A stretch of 64,000 bases of DNA from Trifolium pratense (GCF_020283565.1 NC_060061.1:17273362-17337361); one strand, 5' to 3'. Counted from the stretch's first letter, positions 22,638 through 34,751 are shown. Translations and numbers: made by a program. The notes: generated from the letters alone by a model not told the origin.

Positions 22638-23400
22638 TATTATATAAAAAAATTAACATTATAAACACAAATATTCTTGAATGAATTACGTCAAAAAAGT
22701 ATAGAGTTTTAAAATCTTCCCTATCTTAAACTAGGATACCATCTTCTCACTCTAATTTTTTTATTATAAATTTTTTTTATGATAAAAAAATAAATAATTA
22801 ACATTATAATTAATATATATCATTGCACATGTATATTGATTTTATGGTGAGATAAGTAGCTCAACTAGTTGAATTAAAGGTTAGGGTGTTGGAGGTTCAG
22901 TGTTCAAGTTCTAACAAAAAAAAAATCTAACATATGAATGTCATATACTAAAAACTAACAATTTACCATTTAAAAAATGTATATTGATTTTAATTTTTTA
23001 TATTTTAAAATATTTAGTAATATTGATAACGACTAACCTAACAAATATCGAAGTTTAAGTTTTTTAATTCATAACAAATTCAATCAATTAATCTCTATTG
23101 AAATCATATCAATTTTTAACAAAATTTTTTTAATTTAATTTTAAAATAGTAGAATTTGAGTTTTTTTTTATACTTTGTTATAGTGAACCGACAATCTATT
23201 TAAAATCTCATAAAAAAGAATTACCTAAAAAATAATAAATATATCCAACAATTTAATTTAAAAAAACTTTATCCATTGTAACAAATTTTTATCAACCAAT
23301 TGCTTAAATTTAGGGATAGAAGTAGTCCTATTTATTCTTTACAAAAAAAAAATAAAAAAATACGATGATGTACTATAAATTTAAAATAACTTTAACAAAA
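22638..23400. other. AT-rich spacer upstream of the kinase gene
   Basis: No gene was recognised. A tRNA-like GAGATAAGTAGCTCAACTAGTTG patch near 22850 followed by an A run resembles another degraded SINE. Confidence 0.35.
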
Positions 23401-23419
23401 ATATCATAGTTTAATTCCC

Positions 23420-24235
23420 ACCATCTCCCTCTCTCTCTCCGCAAGAATTTCGTAGCCACTTTGTAGCACGCCGGTTTGATTTTTCTCTACTTTGGTAAAG
23501 CCCTCAAGACTCTTGAGGTAATATATACTATACTATATACTATACGTATTTAATTCACATAAATCTTCTTCTTTGTTACGAAAAATCCTTTTAACATTAT
23601 TTCAATTATTTATTCCTTTTCATTCATCATTCTTTAAATTAACTATCATTATTGGTTAATTGATTATTGTAGTCAATGAGATGCAATCATGTCTATTTTT
23701 GCATTATCAGTATCAATTTGAATTAAGTAATAACATTATTGTGTTGTCATCATTTGATTTTGAAGTTAACATTGATTGATTAGTTTAATCTTTCATCTGT
23801 GTTTGATTTTCAGGTATTTACGGAAGGTGGGGTTTGACTTTTTTGCTAAGAAAAAATATAGGGTGTTTGTCAAGTTTCTGTTACATCTTTGTAACAAACA
23901 AACACTACATGTTTGTTTTGTTTTGATTCAGATTTTGGTTGTTTTAACATTGAATGGAATTGGATCTTTTGTCTCAGATCAATTCAATTTTACCTCTTTT
24001 TGATTGGTTTGAATGTTTCTCTCATATTATGTGGGAAAAAATGTTCACTTTTGTGCCCTTTTAGTGTTTGTTGAAAGGTCTGAACTAAACTAGTATTAGG
24101 GGAGAACATTGTTTTGAGAATTGAGAACTACCCTTTTGGTTTTGAGTCTTGTTCTTGGATAGTGGATAAGTAAAGTTTCATTTTTTTTTTCATAGATACA
24201 AGGTTGGTGTGTTGTCTTTTGAAAGTGTTGTTCTG
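23420..24235 (+). other. 5' leader of the kinase gene with at least one intron
   Basis: A CT-rich stretch at about 23425-23440 resembles a plant transcription start region. A likely intron spans 23518-23813 (TTGAG|GTAATA ... TTTTCAG|GTATTT). A further acceptor-like CATAG at about 24191-24195 suggests a second leader intron, whose donor I could not fix. Confidence 0.45.
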
Positions 24236-26878
24236 ATGGATGAAAGTAGTAATTCTTGGATAAGGAGGACAAAATTCTCTCACACAGTTTGTCACCGATT
24301 GGATTATTCGAAAGTAGGCTCTTTCGTTATTCAGCCTGATGCAGTGCCGAATTCAGGTCTGAAATCAAGGGCGGTATCATCAGCGTCGGCAACAGCAATA
24401 GCAGCATCAGTACCTCCTGTTGTTTCTAAGGTAACAAAGGTTCAGAAGCATCCTTTAACAAATAAGCTGAGATCTTTGTCTCCTTTGCCTGAGAGTTCTC
24501 TCTCTGAAACTTTTAAGGAAGCGAAGCATGAACAGAAGAGGTTCTCAACCCCAGGTCCAAGGAGGAAGGAGCAGGATACGAGAATCATGGGGAAGCTACT
24601 GAACAAGGATTCTCATGTGTCCAAGTCTAAATTTCCTCATAAAAGTCCAACTAAGCACTTTGCATCGATGAAATTCAGTGACAAGTCGAAGAAAAGCAAG
24701 GACTCAGGATGGACAAAGTATTTTGACAACAGTGCAGGAAAGGTTACTGCTGTCGAAACAGCCGAGGAATGGAATGTTGACCTATCTAAGCTCTTTGTTG
24801 GTCTTAGGTTTGCTTATGGGGCTAACAGTAGGCTTTACCATGGTATGTATGAGGATGCACCTGTTGCTGTGAAAATTATTAGGGTACCTGATGACGACGA
24901 AAACGGAATGCTGGCTGCTAGATTAGAGAAACAATTTATCACAGAAGTCACCCTTTTATCTCGCCTCCACCATCCAAATGTTCTTAAGGTAATTAATTTC
25001 AACCTTTTCTCTTCTTCTGTATAGGCTATTTACTTGCTATTGAAATAAGATTAGACGAAGTACTCGAACTGCTTGTTTTTATTATGTTGTTTTCAAGTTT
25101 TTTTTCACCTCAACTATGATAAGTTATCCAAAATCTGATACACATGCCATAATTTTTATCAAAGAACACTCACTGCCACAAGCACCTATAAAGTTGTCGT
25201 TAGATTTGTGCGGAACAATTTGTTATTCTTGAATACAAGGTTGGCATTATATCCAATGTTTTGTAGTAACAATTATTGGACTCGATTCTTTAGTTTTGTT
25301 GAAATAATCAGCTATAAAAATAAGGGTACTATTTTGTAAGTTTTTTGTTGTATATTTTGGTCTAATTATGCTGTTCATACTTTGCATCATGTTTAGAAAT
25401 TTACTATAACAAGGAAGGTATTTTATACATGATTTCTAATATATCTTGATCTGATTGTGCAGTTCGTAGCAGCATGCAGAAAGCCACCTGTTTATTGTGT
25501 TATCACAGAATATCTACCGGAAGGTTCCTTGAGGTCATATTTGCATAAGTTGGAAGGAAAACCCATTTCTCTACAAAAGCTAATTGCTTTTTCTCTGGAT
25601 ATTGCTCATGGAATGCAATATATACACTCTCAAGGTGTCATTCATCGAGACCTTAAACCAGAGAATGTTCTTATTAATGAAGACTTTCACCTTAAAATTG
25701 CTGATTTTGGCATTGCTTGTGAGGAAGCATACTGTGACTTACTTGCTGATGACCCTGGTACCTACCGCTGGATGGCACCTGAGATGATCAAACGGAAACA
25801 CTATGGGAGAAAAGTTGATGTGTATGGTTTTGGCCTTATCTTATGGGAAATGCTTACTGGTACATTACCATATGAGGATATGACTCCCATCCAGGCTGCT
25901 TTTGCTGTCGTAAATAAGGTATGCTCATTTGCAATTAATTAAGTCTTACGCTTTGATTGAAATGTCAATTTTTTTTATTTGCAAATATTCCTTCACTTAA
26001 TTATGAAGATCTGTCGAAGTTTTAGTTTCCATATGTTGAATTATGATTGCTAGAGGAGGCATATTTTTCCTGGTTTTCACTTTTTGAGGATATCTAACAT
26101 AATCCTATCGAATAAATTACTTTGATGTCATGAAAGTATATTTTATAGTAAAACTAAATGCTGTTAGCCAAATCCTCAGCGAGATATCTCTTTTTCGTTG
26201 AAAACAACGGCAGAGTGATATAATAATCAATGATTATATCCATCCATAATTGGTATATGTACGATCAAGTAATTCAGAAAGGAAAATAATTGTGTTTATG
26301 TTTATAAATTTCTTACATGAATTAGTTTATATGAAATTATTACATATGGCTCTGATTCCTTAAGTGATGTAGCATTATAGCTGATAGATTACTAAAAATG
26401 AAGCTTTTAATGTATTCTTAGGATCGCGAAAAAGGTTTTACTACAGTCATGTCGTTTAATTTTTTTATTGGCAATTTATGCATTTTTTTTTATAAATAAA
26501 AAGAAAATTTGCTAGTAATCTTGTGTATCTTATTTTTTCTCCCTTGAAACTAAAATGACACAGTTTACGTATTCCATTCTAATACTCCTGTGATGTTGTA
26601 TTCAGAATTCAAGGCCTGTTATTCCTTCAAACTGCCAACCTGCTATGCGAGCTTTAATTGAGCAATGTTGGTCCTTGCATCCGGACAAAAGGCCTGAGTT
26701 TTGGCAGATTGTTAAGGTATTAGAGCAATTTGAATCTTCGCTTGCTCGTGATGGAACATTGACCCTGCAGCAAAACCCGTTGTGCCAAGATCATAAAAAG
26801 GGACTTCTTCATTGGATTCACAAGCTTGGTCCTGGACATCATCATAGTGGTCCTGTGGCTAAACCAAAATTTACATGA
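24236..26878 (+). CDS. Raf-like / HT1-like Ser/Thr(Tyr) protein kinase, three exons, 493 aa
   Basis: Predicted CDS: 24236-24988, 25463-25918, 26606-26878, all introns phase 0 with GT-AG borders. The start is the ATG giving MDESSNSWIRR, the usual N-terminus of this plant family, rather than the in-frame ATG nine codons earlier. Residues ~35-185 are a basic, Ser-rich region. The kinase domain runs from about residue 195. It has a G-x-R-F-A-x-G-A loop, the V-A-V-K lysine (~K213), HRDLKPEN (~D314), DFG (~D332), then GTYRWMAPEM, an activation-segment block typical of plant Raf-like MAPKKKs, and W-S-L-H-P-D-K-R-P. The C-terminal tail is His/Gly-rich. Catalytic residues are present and the gene looks intact. 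Relatives include Arabidopsis HT1 (stomatal CO2 response); the substrate of this member is unknown. A 5'UTR intron precedes the coding exons. Confidence 0.9.
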
Positions 26879-28607
26879 ATCTGCAAGTGGCCTGACTTTT
26901 GTAGTACACTAGGTCCATTGTAATTAATATTGAATGGTTTAAATCCCAACCTCCTTCATAAAAAGGCTGTTTTAGGTTCTGTCTTTAGTTCTCTTTATAA
27001 CATTCATATGATAGTAAAATTGATATGTAGGCTTTGTACATTGAGGTGAAAGCATATTTTAGTTTCTCGGCCGTGCAGATAACTGATGAATGATGATAAA
27101 GTTATTGCGTGGTAGTAGTAGTTTTTTTGGGGCAACAGTTATTTGTTTTTATTTGTTATATAATCCTATAAGTTACTTTGTCTTTTTTATCCAATGTTAA
27201 AATTTTGATTCTGTATTTGTGATGTTTCATTCTTTTTATCTGATGCAATGGCGTATAAACCAGTGACAGTTAGTTTTTTTTTTTACCAAACCAGTGACAG
27301 TTAGTTCATAACTGCTTATTTGGCTTTCTTAGTAGCAATCTATCATAATGGCAGAATCAATAATAAGCATAACATTTGATGCTACATGTACTAAAATAAT
27401 GATGTTTTACACTACAAAAAATATGTGTAGGTTAAATAATAGCATACATTTTTCTTGTGAAAAAATTTACATTAGTGGAGGCACTCTTTCATGTAAGGCA
27501 TGAGAGAACTGTCGATCTCGGTGAAAATTTACGATAGAATTTATGAACAGTTTATTAACAGAAGGTTTCAAATTTGAACTAAAGTGATAGTGAGTGCCAG
27601 GCCCAAGCGTATGTGTCAACTGCTCTCAAGCTAGGATACTCATAAGCGGAGAAGAACATGTACCCGAAATGGTATTCGCGTTACTCTTTTTATTTTTCCG
27701 CGTTGATTTTTTTAAATCAAACAAACTCAACTCATCATTATTTAAAAAATGGGAAATACAAGGACTCGACTGATAAACAAGAGACGACTAGTACTAGAAA
27801 TGATCGTCTTAGATAAATTATGGGCAACCATATTTGTTTCTCGTCGGATAAACTTTAACTTATGTTACGAGTGAAATTTATGGATTCTCTTATAATCATG
27901 TTAGAGTAAGATATTTGTTAAGATTAATGTGTATTATGTAGTAATTGACAAGGATTAAAGCTTCTAATTTTTAGACTTTTTGAATGTCCTGTGATACCTA
28001 AATGCAATGGTACTAGGTAGGCTACTGTATGCATGTGACATTAAAGGTAAATGTAATGGAATTTTTCACTTTTGGGATATGCATGCAGTGTACTCTACCT
28101 CCAAAATCCAACTACTTGTGGATTCAACCAACATGACAATAAGTTATTCTGTCAATCAATGCTAAAATAACATAAAATTCATTAGTTGGTTGCTGTTTTT
28201 GTTAGAGATTGTGAACAAGTCACATTCATTACGCTTTCACTATAAATGACGCTGTATATATTTGTGATAGTATTGGTTTTTAATACTTTTACATGCTTTA
28301 GTTAAGTATGTGCAATGAATCTTCAAGAGGTTGCATGTGACTTCCAAAATTCTATCGGATCAATTGGAAAGGTCTACGTTCAATTTATGCATTTCTTTTA
28401 TATAATATCAACATCTTATCTTTATACTAAGAAACAAAAATATCTTTCCATTGTAAAAACAAAAATATCTTTCCCTCTTCTATAAAATGAGCTTTCTGCG
28501 GAATTTATTTTTCTTTTTCTTTTTTTCTCATTTGGTCCATTGTTGACATAGACATCATTGAGTTGAAATTTTCAAATTGGGCTTTCTGTTTTCAAAATGA
28601 CAGTTTC
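26879..28607. other. 3'UTR of the kinase gene and spacer
   Basis: No other gene is seen. CACTACAAAAAA near 27411 resembles a CACTA-transposon terminus but has no partner. Confidence 0.45.
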
Positions 28608-28967
28608 AAATAGTTTTGGTCTCATGTACCCAAAAAAGGATGTTTTTTCTCCCGACTCCCCGTATTTCTTTTCTACCCCCTGAATTTCCGTTTTTGCCCT
28701 TGAAGGGTACTGCGGTTTATACAAACCGAAGAAATTTGACCTGCTGATGAACTTCGGTTAATATAAACCGCTCGCTTATTTTGATTCGGTTTATATTAAC
28801 CGAAGCTACCTTTAATATGAGTCAGAGGTCACACGAAGTCAGTAAGTTCGTTTTCTTTAAAAACCAAACCGCAAAACTCTTCTCTTCCTCTCTTGCGCGC
28901 ATTTGAGGCCAACTTCAACATCCAACTTCAAATCACACTTCATCAAGTAAGTTTCTTACATTTTTTA

Positions 28968-29678
28968 TCATTCTCTGTATTCCTCATCACCATGACACTT
29001 CTCGTCGAGCTTTTTGCACAAGTGTTGCATTTCAGTCATGGACGCCCTCAATTTAGCTTTGTACCTATGACAAGCGTCGTATACTTGCTTTGCCGAAGTC
29101 TTGTTATTTGGATCTCTTTCTTTCAATGTGGACAATATATTTTTTGGAGCCACCGCATTCCTTGTCATTTCGTCCGAAAACTCCGTCTCCTGCGGTTTCA
29201 AGCGCCCCGCCACAAGATGTCCTTCAAGCCCTTTGTCCAACTCGTGGTTGTGCATATCGTTCACAACAGTCAAACGCCATAGCTTTGTTTCCTTGTTGTA
29301 ATAACCACGAAGTCAGAATGGGCATTCACATTTTCTCGTTCCGGACGAATCGGATTTCAACTTCTTTTTGGCTGGCACATACTTCCCATCACGTTCACAC
29401 TCCAACACTAATTGAGCCTTTCTCTTTTCGCCCGAATCGGATCTCCTAACTATAATGGAGAACCTTAACTTTTCTGCCACGCTTCGGGCCCATTTGATCA
29501 ACTCATCTCTATCGCTCTCTTGCCTATCGGTCGCAAAGTGAGACGTCGTGTCAATTTCTATCGGCGGAGGCTTAATAGGAGGATAACTTGGATGAGCTTC
29601 AGCTTGAACAATGCCCGTTGCAAAAAGGCCAAGCACAACATGTCGCTTCGGTTTAAATTCGTCAATTTCGTCATCCAT
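28968..29678 (-). pseudogene. FAR1/MULE N-terminal DNA-binding domain, broken by one nonsense codon
   Basis: The frame runs from ATG at 29678 (MDDEIDEFKPKRH) and contains a W-A-R-S-V-A-E-K-L-R-F segment and a K-C-E-C-P-F zinc-ligand segment. Then a TGA stops it at about 29310. The same frame continues at once with L-R-G-Y-Y-N-K-E and D-M-H-N-H-E, the H-x-H end of a FAR1-type zinc domain, to a normal stop at 28968. A single change is the only break seen, and the usual residue there is Arg, so a CGA to TGA transition fits. A splice acceptor-like TTTTGTAG precedes the ATG. The catalytic DDE and SWIM domains are absent. Confidence 0.7.
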
Positions 29679-30185
29679 AACTACAAAATAAGCAAATGCA
29701 AAAAAAAAATCAATCAACCACATATAATAGTTACAATTCTAGTAGAATACTAATTAAACACATAGAATAGTAATATGCAATTTGGACAACAATTTATAAG
29801 TCACTAGCAAGCCAATTCATGCCAAGTCATGCCAAAGGCAGTAGCCTGCGCAACCAATTTCAAACTCCTAGTACTTCGCTTCGTATAAACCGAAACTCAT
29901 CTGGGCAAACTTCGGTTTCTCTTAACCGAAGGTGTTCTTGTCAGAACACCTACGAAAATAGGCTCTAGGATAGCTAAAACAAACGAATTAAAAACGACGT
30001 TTACCTGAGATTTGAGCTTCAATGCTTGTTGAATCCCTTAGATGATGCTCCAATCTTGATTTAAAGCCTCAAATGCGGGAAAATCACTGTTGGTTCCGTT
30101 TGTTTTTTTTTTTTTAGTTTTTTTTATTTATTTTCGTTTTCTGAATAATAAGAAGTGACAGGAGAGTCACTTATATAAAGTATCA

Positions 30186-30207
30186 CTTCGGTTTATATAA
30201 ACCGAAG
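30186..30207. repeat. Perfect 22-bp palindrome in the MULE-like subterminal region
   Basis: It is an 11-bp half-site CTTCGGTTTAT followed by its exact complement. Variants recur at about 28704-28805, 29880-29930 and 30210-30270. Confidence 0.85.
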
Positions 30208-30653
30208 CCTTTTAGCGAGTATTTTATATAAACCGAAGTCTTATTTGTTCGGGTCGTAAAAACCGAATTATGTTGGCCAAAATTTTTCAAACCGCAAGGG
30301 ACAAAATGAGATTTTTGGGGGGTTATAAAAAAATGCGGGGGATCGAGAGAGAAAACATCCAAAAAAAAGGTGCTAGTATGTTCCAAAAATAGTTTTGGTC
30401 TCTTTAGCCTTATACCTTTGAATTTTGAGATTTACTTTTTCCTTACGAGTTACTCACGCGCCCTATGCGTTTTCTATTTTACCAACATTGTAAGAATGAG
30501 AAAATTTTGAGAAATTCTGCCACTACCACACCTACCAATGTTATTTAGTCACCATGGTTGGGTGTGGTATGTTAATCGACGAATGACTTTTTGTGTTCTA
30601 ATATTTGGGTACGGTATGATTAGCCGAAGGATTCAATGGTGATTCATTGCAAT

Positions 30654-30785
30654 ATGGTAGTTGATCTGATGCTGCAAGTACGACCGAAGCCAAAACCTGT
30701 CGACCCTGCTAAACTCTTTGGTCCATACTTGAAGATGGATCTAGGCATGCGAGGGTTTCGCGGACCTGTTGAAAATTTCTACTGA
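30654..30785 (+). CDS. Unrecognised 43-aa ORF with protein-like composition
   Basis: ATG 30654 to TGA 30783-30785. The peptide contains RPKPKPVDPAKLFGPY and ends with a G-F-R-G-P-V-E-N-F-Y tail. Its composition is unlike the AT-rich chance frames nearby, so it may be a last exon or captured gene fragment. There is no upstream exon, promoter or family I can name. Confidence 0.3.
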   Translation: MVVDLMLQVRPKPKPVDPAKLFGPYLKMDLGMRGFRGPVENFY

Positions 30786-31370
30786 ACAATTAATCCGGGG
30801 ACAAAAAATCACAAGAGGAGGTTGTTTAGTTTATTTAATTAGTGGTTGAGATTTTGGATGTAATATTTAAATCGATGTTTTAATAAAAGAAAATTATGTT
30901 TGAACTTCATTTTTGCCTTGTCTGATTTTGTGTTTTTGAGTCAAAGTTGTCAGAATTGAGTTTTTACGCCAACTCATTTCGTCTAGGTGGAATCGACACG
31001 TAAACTCGGCTCGTAAACTCATAGAGTTTACTTCATATAATTATTTAATTTTTAACTTAATTTGAAATTAATAATTTTATTTTTAATCTAGAAATTAATG
31101 TGTTATGAATAAGTATTAATTAAAGAAAATATAAAAAAATTAATATATTTTAAATTTTAAATTCAAAAAACAATTTTAAATATTAGATAGTAATTCACAC
31201 TCAATTGGTTTTCTCTCATTCTCATGAGTTAAATACGACTATATCATGCATTTCAATAACAAATATTGTTGGCATTGAATGAAAATATACATGTTGAAAA
31301 GTCTTGATTTTTCCAACAAATGGCACCAGCAACTATATACACACAATATATCTTGTAAATAATAATATCA
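30786..31370. other. AT-rich spacer before the gap
   Basis: No gene is seen. The sequence is not part of the tandem unit that starts right after the gap. Confidence 0.5.
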
Positions 31371-31870
31371 NNNNNNNNNNNNNNNNNNNNNNNNNNNNNN
31401 NNNNNNNNNNNNNNNNNNNNNNNNNNNNNNNNNNNNNNNNNNNNNNNNNNNNNNNNNNNNNNNNNNNNNNNNNNNNNNNNNNNNNNNNNNNNNNNNNNNN
31501 NNNNNNNNNNNNNNNNNNNNNNNNNNNNNNNNNNNNNNNNNNNNNNNNNNNNNNNNNNNNNNNNNNNNNNNNNNNNNNNNNNNNNNNNNNNNNNNNNNNN
31601 NNNNNNNNNNNNNNNNNNNNNNNNNNNNNNNNNNNNNNNNNNNNNNNNNNNNNNNNNNNNNNNNNNNNNNNNNNNNNNNNNNNNNNNNNNNNNNNNNNNN
31701 NNNNNNNNNNNNNNNNNNNNNNNNNNNNNNNNNNNNNNNNNNNNNNNNNNNNNNNNNNNNNNNNNNNNNNNNNNNNNNNNNNNNNNNNNNNNNNNNNNNN
31801 NNNNNNNNNNNNNNNNNNNNNNNNNNNNNNNNNNNNNNNNNNNNNNNNNNNNNNNNNNNNNNNNNNNNNN
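31371..31870. other. Assembly gap (500 N)
   Basis: The run is exactly 500 N, a conventional placeholder. It lies at the left boundary of the tandem array, so copies may be missing. Frames drawn across it are meaningless. Confidence 1.
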
Positions 31871-32790
31871 CTTTTTTCCAGAAACTGGCTCGTGGTAGTC
31901 TTATGACTAATGAAGAGAACCACAATATCAATATGACAAATGGCAATAGTTGTCCCCAGCGCCAACAAGGACTTGAATCCATTATGCATGTATTAAGAGA
32001 CTTCGAAGAAATAATGAAATTTTGGTCCTCAATTATCAAACCTGATAATTGGGCAAAATTCTTTAGCATGGATCTCATGTCTTGGCTTGAATGGTACCTT
32101 GATAATGGAGATATTGAAAATACACTTGGAGTTGGGTGACTGTTTTTGGCGTCTCTATCAAATCATTGTGGAAGGATCGTAATGATTGGTTTTTAATTAG
32201 TATTCCAACCTTCGACACATTTGGCTTCTTCATATAGCTAACCGAGTGCAAATGGTAGTTAATAGTATTATTAAACCCGCGGCTTATATGGAGAGCTTTT
32301 GCTCCATCATTCCGATTAGATGGGAGCTCCCTCCTATAGATACTCTTAAGTTTAATGTAGATGTAGCGCAAAGTAAAAGGAATGACTTCTCAGCGTGTGG
32401 CAAATTGCTTAGAGACTCTCATGGTGGTCTTATTCAAGGTTTTTATTGCAACTTTGGCCGCAATAATGCTCAGGGTGCTGAGATGTGGAGTTTAGTTCAT
32501 GGTATGCGTATTGCTCGTCATCTTAACCGTGTCATTTTTAAAATAGACTCTACCTTTATTGCAGATGTTGTTCTCAATCGTATTTTACCATCACCTCTTA
32601 TCTCAAACCTCTCCTAGAAGAGGTGTTTAATCTACTAAATTTTTCGGATTTATTATCCAAAAGGGATTTGATGCTCCTTTCTCCCCGAATTTAATTATTT
32701 CTGAATATGATTTTTTGCATGCTCTTCTAGTTTTAGATTGTGAGGTTTCTACTACCCCTCGTTTAATTCGTTAATTTAAGTCTTTTATAA
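31871..32790 (+). pseudogene. LINE 3' remnant (zinc-binding plus RNase H-like), unit A
   Basis: The remnant begins in the zinc-binding segment (T-N-E-E..., C-P-Q-R, E-S-I-M-H-V-L-R-D, then W-A-K-F-F and W-L-E-W). After a stop at about 32139 it shifts frame into an RNase H-like domain (32246-32617: L-K-F-N-V-D, then A-C-G-K-L-L-R-D-S-H, A-E-M-W and I-D-S). It ends near a T-P-R-L-I-R tail. This is the order in plant L1-type ORF2 C-termini. Several acidic residues are present, but stops and frameshifts make it dead. It lies on the opposite strand to the AGP gene. Confidence 0.75.
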
Positions 32791-33086
32791 AAATAAATCC
32801 GACAATTTTCTTGGTAAATAAAACGACAAATAGATTAGAGTAAACAAATTAAACAAAAGCGATAAACATCATTTCTTTAATTAATACTAGTATTTAATAA
32901 TAATTCTTACAAGAACCATAAATCACACACACATAACATCACTCTTTATCATGTAGTGATGATTCAAGCTCAAAAGTAAACACCATATTTTAACACAAGA
33001 TGAAACCAACCTCCTAACACTAAAACACAACAATCTAATTTATAAATAAACTCGAAATTAATTTTTTAATATTCTAATCATCTTAA

Positions 33087-34076
33087 TTAACGAGGACATT
33101 TGGGCTCAAATGCAAGAGGCCCAACAGTGTAAATAGTGAAATGAAGACCCTTAGACACATAAGGTTTCCCGGACCTAAGAGCAGCACCAGTAAGCCCACC
33201 ATTAAGATTTGAAGGCTTCAGCCCATTTGGAGCACTAACCAAAACAACATTACACTTATGAGGTGCATAGGTTTTGATACTCTTTGGGCCTTCAATGAAG
33301 AAATAACCATTCTTATCAGTCTTATGTGTTTGAACAAACTTGTACTTTGTGCTGTTACATTGTAGCTTCACAACGGCACCTTCAATATTCAATTTTGAAA
33401 ACAAAATTAATAATGGTCATTGTCTTTTAGCAACAAAAAGAAAAATAATGACATTACTGGGAAAGTGTACAAAATATACAAAAGTTGAAATATCACTGTA
33501 TCACAAAAGATCTATGAGAATGACATTACTGAGAAAACAAAAATAGTGAAGTTAAAAGTTGAGAAACAAACCATGAAGTGCTTTAGCTCCCAAGAGAGTA
33601 TGAACACCAGCATACTTGCAAGATTTTACATAAACAACACCTTGAACAGCTATAAAGCGTCTAGGAACAGGAGAAGGATGCAATGGTGGGTGAGCTGGAA
33701 CAGGGGGGTGCAATGGTGGGTGTGTTGGAACAACGGGAGTGTGAATAGGAGGCTTAACAGGAGCATAAGCAGGTGGGTGATGATGGTGGTGGTGACCAGT
33801 TGGTGGTTTAGCAGGAACAGGGGTAGAATGGTGAGGAGGGTGTGAAGGAGTGTGAGAAATAGGGGAAGGAGCAGGGGATGGTGTGTGATTATGGTGGTGA
33901 TGATGGTGGTGAGGGGCGTTAGACGGTGGATGATGTGGTGACTTAGTTGGAGGGTGAAGTGGAGAATGTGAGTGATGTGGAGGGTAAGTTGGTGGAAGAG
34001 TTTCAAGGTGTTCGGCAAATGCAATGAAAGAGGTTAGTTGAAGGAAAAGAAGCCACATTGCAAGGGTTTTGGCCAT
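33087..34076 (-). CDS. His/Pro-rich AGP31-like cell-wall protein, copy A (265 aa, two exons)
   Basis: Predicted CDS complement(33087-33379, 33572-34076), with a 192-bp GT-AG intron in phase 1. Residues 1-21 form a signal peptide (hydrophobic W-L-L-F-L, cleavage after AFA). Residues ~25-130 are Pro-rich with runs of 5-7 His and repeated H-P-P/PPLHPP motifs, expected sites of hydroxyproline glycosylation. Residues ~140-265 form a PAC (Ole e 1-like) domain with Cys in S-C-K-Y, L-Q-C-N, H-K-C-N and P-K-C-P. This architecture matches non-classical arabinogalactan proteins such as AGP31, secreted to the wall where they bind pectin. A TATA box lies at 34165-34172. The stop is TAA, as in copy D. Confidence 0.9.
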
Positions 34077-34164
34077 TTCTCTTTGTAAGAGAAAGTAATC
34101 TAGAAAAAGATAGGAGAGGAAAGGAAAGTGAAGTGATGATCGTGTTATGTGAGTGTGAGGGTTG

Positions 34165-34172
34165 ATTTATAG
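34165..34172 (-). promoter_or_regulatory. TATA box of AGP copy A
   Basis: CTATAAAT on the minus strand, about 90 nt upstream of the ATG; conserved in all copies. Confidence 0.65.
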
Positions 34173-34560
34173 CAGCTAATGCCCAAAATCATTCCCCCTT
34201 TTTAAAAAATGTTAGCTTTGGAAAATAAAATTGTTGTGAATACATATAGAATAGAATATTCATGTTATTAAGTATAATTATATTTGTATTTATTTGTAAT
34301 TATTTTTATATATACACTAATAATAACCTATGAATAATGACAATCATAAATAAAATAGTTATAAATATAATTATACTTAATCACATGAATATTCTTTTCT
34401 AAAAATTCTTCCAAGGTTTTCAATTATAAGACTTTTTTTCAAAAATAGTTTGTCTCTTTTTTATAAATTTTTAGGTGCAATTATTATTAATTTTTAAATA
34501 CATCTCTTATTAATACTACTATCAATTTATATATATGTAAAGTTAACAATAAATATCAAG

Positions 34561-34751
34561 AGCGCTGATATGATATGGCACGAGTCTCTTCTAACTTAAT
34601 CAAGGTTCTGAGTTTGATATCTCGCTTGGATATGTAGCAACGTTAAAATTCATAGGCAGAGCTTGTCGCCATTTGGGTCCCACATGGTTCGTGGGATTAC
34701 TCTCTGCAATTGCGTGCAGACGATATCCGGTTCACACAAAAAAAAAAAAAA
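34561..34751 (+). mobile_element. SINE-like element, unit A
   Basis: A tRNA-like head (TATGGCACGAG A-box-like; GGTTCTGAGTTTGAT B-box-like) leads into a body with CCATTTGGGTCCCACATGG and GCAATTGCGTGCAGA and ends in a 13-A tail. The duplication is not clear (only ATCAA is shared). It is a different family from the SINEs at 15.5 and 22 kb. Confidence 0.65.

Larger units (their letters stand above)
28624..30386 (-). mobile_element. Non-autonomous MULE-like element with a FAR1-domain gene
   Basis: Imperfect inverted ends lie at about 28638-28705 and 30295-30360 (GGATGTTTTTTCTCCCGACT against GGATGTTTTCTCTCTCGATC). Subterminal regions are packed with CGGTTTATATAAACCG-type palindromes. A 16-bp direct repeat AAATAGTTTTGGTCTC lies at 28608-28623 and 30387-30402, longer than the usual 8-11 bp MULE duplication. 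The only gene inside is a FAR1-like DNA-binding domain; no transposase core is present. The outer limits depend on whether the 16-bp repeat is the true duplication. Confidence 0.6.

Noticed and set aside
27411..27428. CACTA-like terminus CACTACAAAAAA
   Set aside because: No matching inverted terminus or 3-bp duplication was found nearby.
31304..32078. Long open frames across the N gap
   Set aside because: They consist mostly of unknown residues from N bases.
33650..34024. Leu/His/Thr-rich minus-strand frame overlapping AGP exon 1 in each unit
   Set aside because: It is the shifted-frame reading of the Pro/His codon repeats of the AGP gene.
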